Below, piece by piece: positions 1-7,095 of a DNA stretch of 22,707 nt (its first letter is position 1; each line of letters starts with the position of its first letter). The position numbers and the translations under genes were made by a program. The DNA is from Bacteroidales bacterium. Its GTDB lineage: Bacteria > Bacteroidota > Bacteroidia > Bacteroidales > F082. The stretch spans positions 1 to 22,707 of the forward strand of contig CAAGIO010000011.1 of assembly GCA_900769945.1 (NCBI GenBank), written 5' to 3'. The notes beneath the pieces were generated by a model that worked only from the letters and a program-made list of their open reading frames with translations, made no database searches and was not told the DNA's origin.

Positions 1-1
1 T

Positions 2-85
2 CTTGACTCCTTCCTTGAAAAACCTGATGAGGACATGAAAAGAATGCTTGCCGAAGCCTCTGAATCGCCGCCGGAAGACACGTAG
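2..85 (+). CDS. C-terminal tail of an unidentified protein (partial)
   Basis: An open frame enters from the left edge and ends at a TAG at 83-85, giving 27 residues. The tail is hydrophilic and acidic, begins LDSFLEKPDEDMKR and ends SPPEDT. Codon use (gcc, gac, ccg) resembles the intact genes of the window more than the AT-rich genes that follow. A strong hairpin lies 31 bases after the stop, as expected at a transcript end. The family cannot be recognised from so short a tail, and it could be a chance open frame. Confidence 0.4.
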   Translation, partial: LDSFLEKPDEDMKRMLAEASESPPEDT

Positions 86-116
86 ATACAATAAAGGGGG
101 CTTATCCATACAATAA

Positions 117-152
117 CTATCGCAACCCCTTATATTCAAGGGGTTGCGATAG
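117..152 (+). terminator. Perfect 15-bp hairpin, probable terminator
   Basis: The arms at 117-131 and 138-152 are perfect inverted repeats (ctatcgcaacccctt and its complement) around a 6-base loop. It sits just after the stop at 83-85. There is no T-run on either side, so it is either a Bacteroidota-style terminator or an mRNA-stabilising 3' hairpin. It could work on both strands. Confidence 0.6.
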
Positions 153-164
153 GTGAGTTATGGT

Positions 165-175
165 TTAGCGGACAG
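165..175 (+). repeat. Copy 1 of dispersed 11-mer ttagcggacag
   Basis: The 11-mer ttagcggacag occurs here and again at 16630-16640. Both copies lie in AT-rich intergenic sequence after a hairpin, and both are followed within about 60 bases by cgttgat. They may be remnants of a genome-wide intergenic repeat or an element edge. Two copies alone cannot settle this. Confidence 0.35.
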
Positions 176-257
176 TAATATTTTTCAATAAATTATCTTA
201 GATTAAACTTACGTTGATGAATTAAAAATCAAACACCACAAGTAAATAGTTATTGAG

Positions 258-1149
258 ATGATAGAAAACATACTTGTTAAGAAAGATTCAGAATTCAAAG
301 AATGGCTCTCTGGAATACCATACGAATTAGCATTTTGGAACAATGTTTTCCGTTGGACTTCAACTTTTAACAGCATGATGCGCTGGTTCAAGGTATAATA
401 AGAACCTCGAATTAGACGGAATGGACGTATCGGTATTGTTAAAAGACTCCGAAAATCCAATCGTCCTTGATATTGGCTGCGGTTTGAGTTTTGCAAATGG
501 AGACAGATTGTCGATTGGAGGAGAAGAAAAAAAGATTGATGTGCATTACATCGACCCACTCGCAGATTTTTATAACGTCATCAACCGCCGCTATAAACGC
601 CACCTGCCAAACATTGAGTTCGGAATCATGGAACATATCTCCTCAACGTGGAACTGTTCCGATGTAACCCTGTGTATTATTTGTAATGCTTTGGACCATT
701 CTTCGTCCCCAATAAAAGGCATAATGGAAGCACTAAAGGTGTTAAAAATAGGCGGCCGCCTATACTTGAACCATCACCCCAATGAAGCTGAAACGGAAAA
801 TTACAAAGGATTTCATAAATTCAACATCTGCATCGACGAGCAGAAACGCCTGATTATCTGGAACAGGCAAGAGCGTGTGATTGTAAACGACTTATTAGCA
901 GGATATGCTGAAATAGAGACAAAAACCCTTGATAACGGCTTCGTTGTCGCTATCATAACTAAGATAGCCGACATTCCAAACAACACAGGACAAGAATATA
1001 ACACGGAACATCTCCGTTCTTTGATTCAAGCCACATCCAACACACTCTCTTTTAAAATTAAATACCAATGGTATAATATCATTCAGTTTTTCGTCCAGTC
1101 ACTTTCGTGGGATAAAAAACAAAAATTAAAACGGCTAATCAAGGTTTAG
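258..1149 (+). pseudogene. SAM-dependent methyltransferase, frameshifted
   Basis: This is a class I SAM-methyltransferase-like protein of about 296 residues split over two frames. The first 46 codons start at ATG 258 and contain FWNNVFRW, then run into tandem TAA stops at 396-401. Dropping one base near 392-393 (AAG-G-TAT) joins them to the second frame, giving YNKNLELDGMDV and then SAM motif I, VLDIGCGLSFANGD. A later segment, VLKIGGRLYLNHHP, fits the post-motif strand and loop of the fold. The open frame starting at ATG 421 lacks the N-terminal segment and is therefore not the native start. The substrate is unknown; similar enzymes occur in surface-polysaccharide loci. Base composition is AT-richer than in the genes from 2029 on, suggesting an acquired gene. 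A sequencing error is the alternative to real inactivation. Confidence 0.7.
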
Positions 1150-1219
1150 TGATGTAATATCATTGGTAATTAGTAATATAGACAAAAACAACATAATCAA
1201 TATAATTTAGATAATAGTT

Positions 1220-1866
1220 ATGAGAATGAAAAATAGCATTGTTAATTGTTGTGTTTTCATTCAATAATTTGGTTGGACAGATTTCTCCACAATTTGACGA
1301 TATGTGGGTTATTCAAAGAGATATTAGCGATGAATTTAATGAAGAAAATTGGATAACGACAAATGGATGAACCCCCCCCTTACAATTGGGGAGGAGATGG
1401 TCACTATTATTATTTCAGGATGGAGAATGTAAAGGTTGAAAATGGTGAATTATTATTGATTGCTGATACAGCAAATAGCAACAGACCATTTTATTATTCC
1501 GGTGGAATACAATCAAAAAGCAACGATTATTCGTTTGGGTATTATGAATTAAAAGCAATACTTCCCGCATACGAAAAAAATGGAAAGCAATGTGGAAAAG
1601 GGTTCTGGCCTTGTTTCTGGACGTATTATCAAGAAAGAGACGGCAATTGTATTGTTGAGCATGATGAGATTGACATTCTTGAACCTTGCGGACATCAATT
1701 CGAGGATGCTTCAACCAATGTTGTCGGATGGCATGATATTGATTCAACAGACTGCCCCAATACCATGAAATTAGATGAATATAAATTCACACATGATTCT
1801 CCTTTGTCTTTGGACTATCATTTATTCGGAGCAGAGTGGTTGCCGGATAGTAATAATAATAATTAA
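1220..1866 (+). pseudogene. Secreted GH16 beta-glucanase, frameshifted and 3'-truncated
   Basis: This is a remnant of a glycoside hydrolase family 16 enzyme (laminarinase/lichenase type, cleaving beta-1,3 or mixed beta-glucans). The catalytic signature HDEIDILEP near 1660-1686 carries the nucleophile and acid/base glutamates (E-I-D-I-L-E). Before it are GGIQSK, FGYYELKAILP and GFWPCFWTY, typical of the GH16 jelly roll. Three lesions are visible. ATG 1220 (MRMK) is out of frame with the signal peptide ALLIVVFSFNNLVGQ by one base in an A5 run at 1229-1233. The frame DEFNEENWITTN ends at TGA 1368-1370 and must shift near 1353-1363 into MDEPPPYNWGG. The protein then stops at EWLPDSNNNN in an aat-rich stretch, before the C-terminal strands of the fold. 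It is unlikely to be functional. Confidence 0.75.
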
Positions 1867-1877
1867 GAAGATAATAT

Positions 1878-1919
1878 TATGGACAGCCGCCGGGATAGAA
1901 ATCCGTTTGGCTGTCCATA
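1878..1919 (+). terminator. Hairpin after the GH16 remnant
   Basis: Arms of 11 bp at 1878-1888 (tatggacagcc) and 1909-1919 (ggctgtccata) enclose an inner stem cggat/atccg with a bulge. It lies 12 bases after the stop of the GH16 remnant and is followed by a moderately T-rich stretch. It is a probable terminator for the plus strand. Confidence 0.55.
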
Positions 1920-1955
1920 TATCGCTTTTCAGCTTTTATGACAAACATTATTATA

Positions 1956-1989
1956 ATAATTCATAATTCATGATGCATAATTCATAATT
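1956..1989. repeat. Short direct repeat ataattcataatt x2
   Basis: The 13-mer ataattcataatt is present at 1956-1968 and 1977-1989, separated by 8 bases. It lies between the convergent GH16 remnant and the hydrogenase operon. Similar AT-rich iterations are common in intergenic DNA of this phylum. No function is evident. Confidence 0.5.
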
Positions 1990-2028
1990 TCTCTTCGACT
2001 TTCAGACCTAATTTCGTAGAGCAAAGGT

Positions 2029-3465
2029 TTATTTTCCAACGGTGAGGTTATAGAGTTTCACGGAGTTATCCACTGTTTTCTCTTTAGCCTCGCTACCGTA
2101 TTTGTCGATGTCAACCACGTTACGCGGGCTATGAGTGATGCACAGAGGACCGTTAACGCAGCCGCCTTCGCAAGCCATGCCTTCGAAGAAGTTGGCAGTA
2201 GCTTTCTTGGCTCTAAGCATGAGGAGGTTCTTCCTGCATTCTTCAATACCGTTCATAGCGACAGGGACAACGCCTTCCACGCCGAGGTCTTTTGCAACAT
2301 CGACAACGCCTTGAGCAATACCGCCTGACTTAGCGAAGATACGTCCGTAGAATGAGGCGTTATCGAGTTCTGTGTCCTCACATTGTGTTGTGTCGATGCC
2401 GAGGGCGTCAACGAAAGCCTGAAGCTCCTCGAACGACATCACACTATCGATGAGGCCTTCTGTCTTCTCAAGTTTGAACTCCATCTTCTTTGAGGCGCAA
2501 GGTCCGATGAACACCACCTTTGCTGTCGGGTCGGTGGCTTTTATCATGCGGGCGGCCCAGTTCATAGGAGAGAGCGAGTGCGAGATATAAGGGACAAGTT
2601 CGGGGAAGTTCTTCTCTACGAAGGCTACGAACGACGGGCAGCATGATGTTGTCATGAGTTTCTTCTCTGCCCATTCCTTTGCTTCGTTATAGAGACATAC
2701 GTCGGCACCCATAGCGGCTTCGACCACTTGGTGGAAACCGAGTTTCATGATGGCGGTGACAACCTGTGTCGGCCTTCCGAAGCGGCATTGGCTGACAATA
2801 GCGGGTGCTACCACGGCATAAACCTTGTATTTTGTGTTGTTCTCCGATTTCTTGAGCATATCGATGATGTCGAGGACGAACGACCTGTCGGTGATAGCTC
2901 CGAACGGGCATTTATATACACATTGTCCGCAGGAGATACACTTGTTGTTGTCGATTTTCGCCTTTTTGTTTTCATCAATAGAGATAGCTTTAACCTTGCA
3001 GCTTGCCATACATGGGCGGTGCTGCATGATGATAGCAGAGTAGGGGCAGGCTTTAGAGCATTTGCCGCATTCAATACATTTCTCCTTATCCACAACGGCA
3101 TGGTGGTTCACTATTGATATAGCGCCTTTAGGGCATACATCTTTGCAGGCGTGAACCATACAGCCACGGCATGCTGGTGTCACCATTACGCCTTCCGCGG
3201 GACATTCGTCACATGCTGTCTCAATGACTTGCACGGGGTTAGGGTTGTCAGCGTCGCCGCCCATCGCCATCTTGATCCTGTCCTGAATGATGGCGCGTTC
3301 CTTATATATGCAGCAACGAAGCTCCGGCTTTGGTCCCGGACTTATTGCCTTGGGTATTTCCAAATAAGCATCTCTGAGGGTGCCGTTGTAGGCGTGACGT
3401 ATCACTTCCTTTAATACCCTGTATTTTACTAATTGCACATTAGTGTCGAAAACTCTTTGTTCCAT
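2029..3465 (-). CDS. Monomeric [FeFe]-hydrogenase, group B-like
   Basis: This 478-residue protein is predicted to reduce protons to H2, or oxidise H2, in the cytoplasm using ferredoxin-type electrons. The N-terminal half carries three [4Fe-4S] motifs: C99/C102/C107/C111, C130/C133/C136/C140 and C176/C179/C182/C186. The C-terminal half holds the H-cluster motifs L1 TSCCPSF (C275 as likely proton relay, C276 as ligand), L2 FIGPCASKKME (C323) and L3 EGMACEGGC (C432, C436). With all four ligands and the proton-relay cysteine present, it should be catalytic. Unpaired CC at 51-52, C85/C88 and C152/C156 could hold an extra cluster. It is the last gene of the minus-strand operon, 14 bases after the phosphatase gene. 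No HydB/HydC or NADH-binding partner lies nearby, consistent with a monomeric enzyme. Maturases HydE/F/G are not in the window. The group B assignment rests on motif style and domain order and needs a tree. Confidence 0.9.
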   Translation of the reverse strand: MEQRVFDTNVQLVKYRVLKEVIRHAYNGTLRDAYLEIPKAISPGPKPELRCCIYKERAIIQDRIKMAMGGDADNPNPVQVIETACDECPAEGVMVTPACRGCMVHACKDVCPKGAISIVNHHAVVDKEKCIECGKCSKACPYSAIIMQHRPCMASCKVKAISIDENKKAKIDNNKCISCGQCVYKCPFGAITDRSFVLDIIDMLKKSENNTKYKVYAVVAPAIVSQCRFGRPTQVVTAIMKLGFHQVVEAAMGADVCLYNEAKEWAEKKLMTTSCCPSFVAFVEKNFPELVPYISHSLSPMNWAARMIKATDPTAKVVFIGPCASKKMEFKLEKTEGLIDSVMSFEELQAFVDALGIDTTQCEDTELDNASFYGRIFAKSGGIAQGVVDVAKDLGVEGVVPVAMNGIEECRKNLLMLRAKKATANFFEGMACEGGCVNGPLCITHSPRNVVDIDKYGSEAKEKTVDNSVKLYNLTVGK

Positions 3466-3479
3466 TTCAAATATAAATA

Positions 3480-4646
3480 TTAATCATAATTTAGTATTAC
3501 ATTCTTTCCTAATTTCTTCAGGTTGTCGGCCAGTTTCTCCACGATTTTAATTTTCATCGTGGTATCAATAGGCAGCCCTTGATGTGCCGCGTTGACGCCT
3601 TGTCCCACGAAAAACTGTATGTTGGTGGCTTCTTCAAAGAGCACGTTGGCTAACAGTGAGGCACCATCTTTCTTTGTAAACACCTTGGGTGTCATGTCGT
3701 TGATGTCCATGTATCTGTCACAAAGTTCCAGCAGCCGTCTCAACGTTATGACGCCTTCTGTGGTGAGGTCGATGCCTTCGATATATCCAATAGGTGGCAC
3801 GTCTTTATCGGGGAAGTCGAGGCTTGTGCCCACTGTCTTTCCGAGGTATCGTGAGACAATCTGTGAGCTTGTGCCGCCGCATACCACTTTCTTTGAATTA
3901 CCTGAAAGGAACTGTTCAACATAGAAGTTGTCTTTCTCTTTATCTACGGGAGGACCAATCATGATGTTGACATCGAGACGTTCCCTGAACTTCACTGCTG
4001 CCACGGTGGTGTCGTCGCCGGGCTTGTCGAGGTAAAGGTCGTTACATGTTGAGGTGATGAGGCAGGAGACGGCTCTTGCCGACATGGAGTCTTTCACATA
4101 TCTGTCGAGAAGCTCCATAATCTGTCTCCTCTCCCATCCGAAGTTCATTATCTGTCCTATACCTGCGTGTATAGTGCCGTCCGACATCACAATGATGATG
4201 TCGCCGTTGTCGAGCCGTAGCTCTGACTTAAATACTGTCTTGCCACAGATGTCGAGTTTGGTTCTATCGAGGTTGCCGCACTTCCCATTGTGGAAATATA
4301 TTGCTTCGGGGTTGTCGAACTCGTAGAGATAGCCGGAACCCTGTTTGTTCACATGTATCAGGGAGAATGTGGAGTAGGCGAGGTCGCGTTCTTTACAGAC
4401 GGGCAGTGTCTGCAGGAGAGTCTGCACGCATTCGTCGATATCAATGTCGTTTGAGGCGAGGGTGCATAGTATCTTCGATGTCAGGGTGGATAGTATGTTG
4501 GCTTTGACGCCGCTGCCGAGTCCGTCGGCGAGAACGAGTGTCGTCCATTCGCCGTTGACGCAGCACTCCACGCTGTCGCCGCAGAGTTCCTCCCCAACAT
4601 GGTTTACTGAGGAGCAGCCGTATTCAATACACATCTCATTCATCAT
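3480..4646 (-). CDS. SpoIIE-family (PP2C-type) serine phosphatase
   Basis: This 388-residue protein has an N-terminal PP2C/SpoIIE phosphatase domain at about residues 10-220. The metal-site motifs are visible: GD at 23-24, LADGLGSGVKAN around D41, MSDGTIHAG around D156 and GDDTTV around D211-212. Residues ~225-388 form a second conserved-looking domain (IGPPVD, VCGGTSS, PPIGYIEG) that I cannot name. There is no signal peptide or membrane segment, so it is cytoplasmic. Its ATG (4646-4644) overlaps the TGA of the sensory hydrogenase gene (4645-4643) in an ATGA junction, implying translational coupling. Phosphatases of this kind are known near group C hydrogenases, so it probably relays the sensor's state by dephosphorylating a protein partner. 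No kinase or partner-switch protein is present in the window. A second ATG (4643-4641) directly follows, so the start could be one codon later. Confidence 0.85.
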   Translation of the reverse strand: MMNEMCIEYGCSSVNHVGEELCGDSVECCVNGEWTTLVLADGLGSGVKANILSTLTSKILCTLASNDIDIDECVQTLLQTLPVCKERDLAYSTFSLIHVNKQGSGYLYEFDNPEAIYFHNGKCGNLDRTKLDICGKTVFKSELRLDNGDIIIVMSDGTIHAGIGQIMNFGWERRQIMELLDRYVKDSMSARAVSCLITSTCNDLYLDKPGDDTTVAAVKFRERLDVNIMIGPPVDKEKDNFYVEQFLSGNSKKVVCGGTSSQIVSRYLGKTVGTSLDFPDKDVPPIGYIEGIDLTTEGVITLRRLLELCDRYMDINDMTPKVFTKKDGASLLANVLFEEATNIQFFVGQGVNAAHQGLPIDTTMKIKIVEKLADNLKKLGKNVILNYD

Positions 4647-6352
4647 AGGCCACCTTTGTTGTTATCGTCGGTAAGAGTTTTCTTGAGGTTGAGCAGTGCC
4701 ACTTTTGTCTCCGCCGTTGTCTCTCCAAGCAGTGACGCTATCTCCTGAGCCACACGCATCTGTTTCTTAATGACTTCCTCCGCCGTCTCAATTGTCTGCA
4801 TCTTCACCTTTGCAAACTGTTCCTCATAACCCACAGTCTCGGTGATGTCCTTGATGATTCCGAAGAGAACGTCATGGGCTTTAAGATGGTTTATTGACAT
4901 TGAGACATATTTCTTTGTGGTAGGGACGAACATCTTATCCACCTCCACATGTCCGTTACTGTTGTAGGCGATAAGGAAATCCACCGGGTTGAAGAAGGTG
5001 TTTGCCGGCTTGCCTTTAGCGTTCGGGTCGTTGATGCCGAGCAGCTCTCTTGCCTTGTTGTTCACTTCCACTATATTAAGGTCGGCGTCGAGAACGAGCA
5101 GTCCTTCGGGGCTGTTTTGTATTATCTCGAAAGATAGTGATTCGGCGCGTTCTCTCATATAAGGGAGGCATATCTCCACATCGGCGTATCCGTTATACAC
5201 GGCCCAAGCCTTATCGCGGCAGGTGGGGTAGCCGCACGCTCCGCAGTTCAGCTCATCGCTGGTTTTCATCTTGCCTGTCTTGGCGAGTATCGTCCTAAGC
5301 TCGTGTTCCGGCACTGGCAGCGAGTGGCTCCTGATGCGCGGATACACGGCACTGAAGTCGATGCCGTAGTCCTTAGGGCGTTCTGCCGACGGCTTCAACA
5401 TATCTTTCCTGACGTAGTTGAGCACGTCGGAGGTGCTTTTTATGCTGCCGCCTTCTGTGACGAGGCTGCATGGTCCGCTCACGCAGGCATCTTTACATAA
5501 GTTCATCTCCACGAACACATTCGACAGCTTGTCGATGTTCTTCAGTGCGTCGGCGCAACGTTTCGGACCGTCAACAGCCATATATTCGTACCCTTTCGGC
5601 AGGTCATCGAACGATTTTATTATGCCGTGGCTGATAGGATAGGCCTTTGAGAGGTTCACCTTGCCTTCTTTGTCGGCGAGGTCGAGGCTTGTGATGTCGG
5701 CGAGGCTTATCCCTTTCTCTTTGAAAAGCTCCTGCATGTCCTCGAATGTAAGCACCGCGCTCACGAGGCCGCTCTCAAACGCCTCTCGTTTCTTGGCGAT
5801 ACATGGCCCGATGAACACCACCTTCACGTCAGGGTTGCGCTGCTTGATGATCTTGGCGTGCGCTATCATAGGCGAATCGACAGGCGCGAGGTATTTCAAC
5901 GCCATGGGATAATACTCCTGTATCATCCTGCAGACAGCAGGACATGCCGAAGTGATGAAATTCTTGAACCTCCCGCTCTCCAACAGCTTCTTGTATTCCG
6001 CGGTCACCGCCTCAGCTCCTACAGCAGTCTCCTCAGCGTCGTAGAACCCTATCTTCCCAAGAGCTATCTTCATCACCGTGAAGTCCTGAAGCCCGAAACT
6101 CGAGATGAACGACGGCGCAACACTCGCATACACCTTATCCGTCATCAACATCTTACGCACCACCGACAACTCGCTGCATACCGACTTGGCGTTCTGCGGA
6201 CACACATTGGTGCAATGACCGCATAAGATACACCTGTCCTCAATTATCATCGCCTGATGATTCTTGACGTCTATCGCCTTGACAGGACACTCACGAAGAC
6301 ATTTGTAGCAGTCTTTGCATTTAGCGTTTTTAAACTCTAAAAACTGCGCCAT
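4643..6352 (-). CDS. PAS-containing sensory [FeFe]-hydrogenase (HydS-like, group C)
   Basis: This 569-residue protein has, in order: a 2x[4Fe-4S] ferredoxin domain (C12/15/18/22 and C41/44/47/51), an H-cluster domain, a four-Cys [4Fe-4S] domain (C370, C373, C378, C395, spacing C-x2-C-x4-C-x16-C), a PAS domain (~405-510) and a C-terminal helical, coiled-coil-like tail (~511-555). The H-cluster motifs are L1 TSACPAV (A136, C137), L2 FIGPCIAKKRE (C184) and L3 EMNLCKDAC (C286, C290). All four cluster ligands remain, but the L1 proton-relay cysteine is alanine, as known for the sensory HydS type. It likely senses H2 or redox state rather than turning over fast, and signals through PAS to the coupled phosphatase. 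It starts 4 bases after the [2Fe-2S] gene and ends in an ATGA overlap with the phosphatase gene. Confidence 0.9.
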   Translation of the reverse strand: MAQFLEFKNAKCKDCYKCLRECPVKAIDVKNHQAMIIEDRCILCGHCTNVCPQNAKSVCSELSVVRKMLMTDKVYASVAPSFISSFGLQDFTVMKIALGKIGFYDAEETAVGAEAVTAEYKKLLESGRFKNFITSACPAVCRMIQEYYPMALKYLAPVDSPMIAHAKIIKQRNPDVKVVFIGPCIAKKREAFESGLVSAVLTFEDMQELFKEKGISLADITSLDLADKEGKVNLSKAYPISHGIIKSFDDLPKGYEYMAVDGPKRCADALKNIDKLSNVFVEMNLCKDACVSGPCSLVTEGGSIKSTSDVLNYVRKDMLKPSAERPKDYGIDFSAVYPRIRSHSLPVPEHELRTILAKTGKMKTSDELNCGACGYPTCRDKAWAVYNGYADVEICLPYMRERAESLSFEIIQNSPEGLLVLDADLNIVEVNNKARELLGINDPNAKGKPANTFFNPVDFLIAYNSNGHVEVDKMFVPTTKKYVSMSINHLKAHDVLFGIIKDITETVGYEEQFAKVKMQTIETAEEVIKKQMRVAQEIASLLGETTAETKVALLNLKKTLTDDNNKGGL

Positions 6353-6356
6353 GACC

Positions 6357-6644
6357 TTATATATTCAGCAAAGGATATATCTCTTTTACAAACAATTCCT
6401 CCACGTTATCCTTATTGACGTTGTGAAGCATTATCTCCTCCTTGCCAGTCTTCTCGACAATAGGTGCATCCATGCCGTCAGCTTTTACAGAAACACCTTT
6501 CAGACATGCGTTCATACAGAAACTCGCTTGAAGTGTGATAAGGTCTTCAACATCATATTTCTTTAAGATTTCCTTAAAGGATTCTATCACATCGTAGGAG
6601 CCTTTAAGATGACATGAGCTGCCCACACAAACTTTAATATTCAT
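6357..6644 (-). CDS. Thioredoxin-like [2Fe-2S] ferredoxin (NuoE/HydC C-terminal type)
   Basis: This 95-residue protein matches the thioredoxin-fold [2Fe-2S] domain found in NuoE and in the small subunits of bifurcating hydrogenases. The ligands C6, C11, C43 and C47 follow the expected C-x4-C ... C-x3-C pattern (CVGSSC and CMNAC, each followed by a G-rich turn). The NuoE N-terminal helical bundle is absent, so it is a stand-alone domain. It is the first gene of the four-gene minus-strand operon, 4 bases before the sensory hydrogenase gene. It probably passes electrons to or from one of the two hydrogenases. A promoter box lies about 70 bases upstream of the start. Confidence 0.85.
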   Translation of the reverse strand: MNIKVCVGSSCHLKGSYDVIESFKEILKKYDVEDLITLQASFCMNACLKGVSVKADGMDAPIVEKTGKEEIMLHNVNKDNVEELFVKEIYPLLNI

Positions 6645-6715
6645 AATAATAATTTTTTAGTTTTGAATAAATGAAAGCCCTACCGGAGAAGATAACAGCC
6701 CGATAGTTCAGAGCG

Positions 6716-6723
6716 CAAAAATA
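6716..6723 (-). promoter_or_regulatory. -7 box of the hydrogenase operon (TATTTTTG)
   Basis: The minus-strand TATTTTTG followed by CGC matches the Bacteroidota consensus TAnnTTTG. A start of transcription near 6709 would give a leader of about 65 bases before ATG 6644. No clear TTTG -33 box is visible at the usual distance, so the promoter may need an activator or be weak. Confidence 0.55.
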
Positions 6724-7095
6724 CAAAATCTATATTATCTGAAATAATTTTTTATAAATAAGTGAAAAATACTTTTTTCAAATAGACGTTGTCGCCTTTT
6801 CCCATCTATCTCAACGGCATCAGTAGCGATGAATCAGGGATGAGATGCAGGGTCTGAAGATGGAATAATTAGAGCCGTGGGGTGTTGTCTTCCTACGGCT
6901 TTGAATCCCAATAAAGTTATCATTAAAAAGATATTATGTTCATTTCTCTTTTGATTATCAGTGATTTGAACTAATCTTTTTGTTGTTTGGCAGCGACGAT
7001 AGAATCGCTTCGTCTCTTGAAGAAGAGGCGTGACGAACACCCTTAATGCGGGTGATGAAGGATGCGTATCTTAATAAAGATGCGTTTGGTAGTCG
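6724..7095. other. Non-coding gap between the hydrogenase operon and topA
   Basis: No convincing gene lies in these 372 bases. Two hairpins are visible. One at 6873-6900 pairs agccgtgggg with tcctacggct over 10 bp with two wobbles. One at 7064-7085 pairs gcgtatctt with aagatgcgt around an aata loop, and lies 11 bases beyond the topA stop on the minus strand, where it could terminate topA. The 6873-6900 hairpin could also insulate topA from the operon. A 68-codon minus-strand open frame (6834-7040) has no gene-like features. Confidence 0.5.

Noticed and set aside
209..559. 116-codon open frame on minus opposite the methyltransferase gene
   Set aside because: It is low in gene-like features and lies antisense to a recognisable methyltransferase N-terminus.
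1775..1966. 63-codon open frame overlapping the 3' end of the GH16 remnant
   Set aside because: It is out of frame with the GH16 protein and runs through the hairpin at 1878-1919; it looks like a shadow.
1950..1990. A CRISPR-like or att-like repeat array
   Set aside because: There are only two copies of a low-complexity AT-rich 13-mer separated by 8 bases; this is too short for either.
6900..6912. A tRNA-like fragment, tttgaatccc
   Set aside because: No acceptor stem, anticodon arm or D-arm could be found around it.
6834..7040. 68-codon open frame on minus between the hydrogenase operon and topA
   Set aside because: It has no signal peptide, motif or promoter, it spans a hairpin, and its composition looks non-coding.
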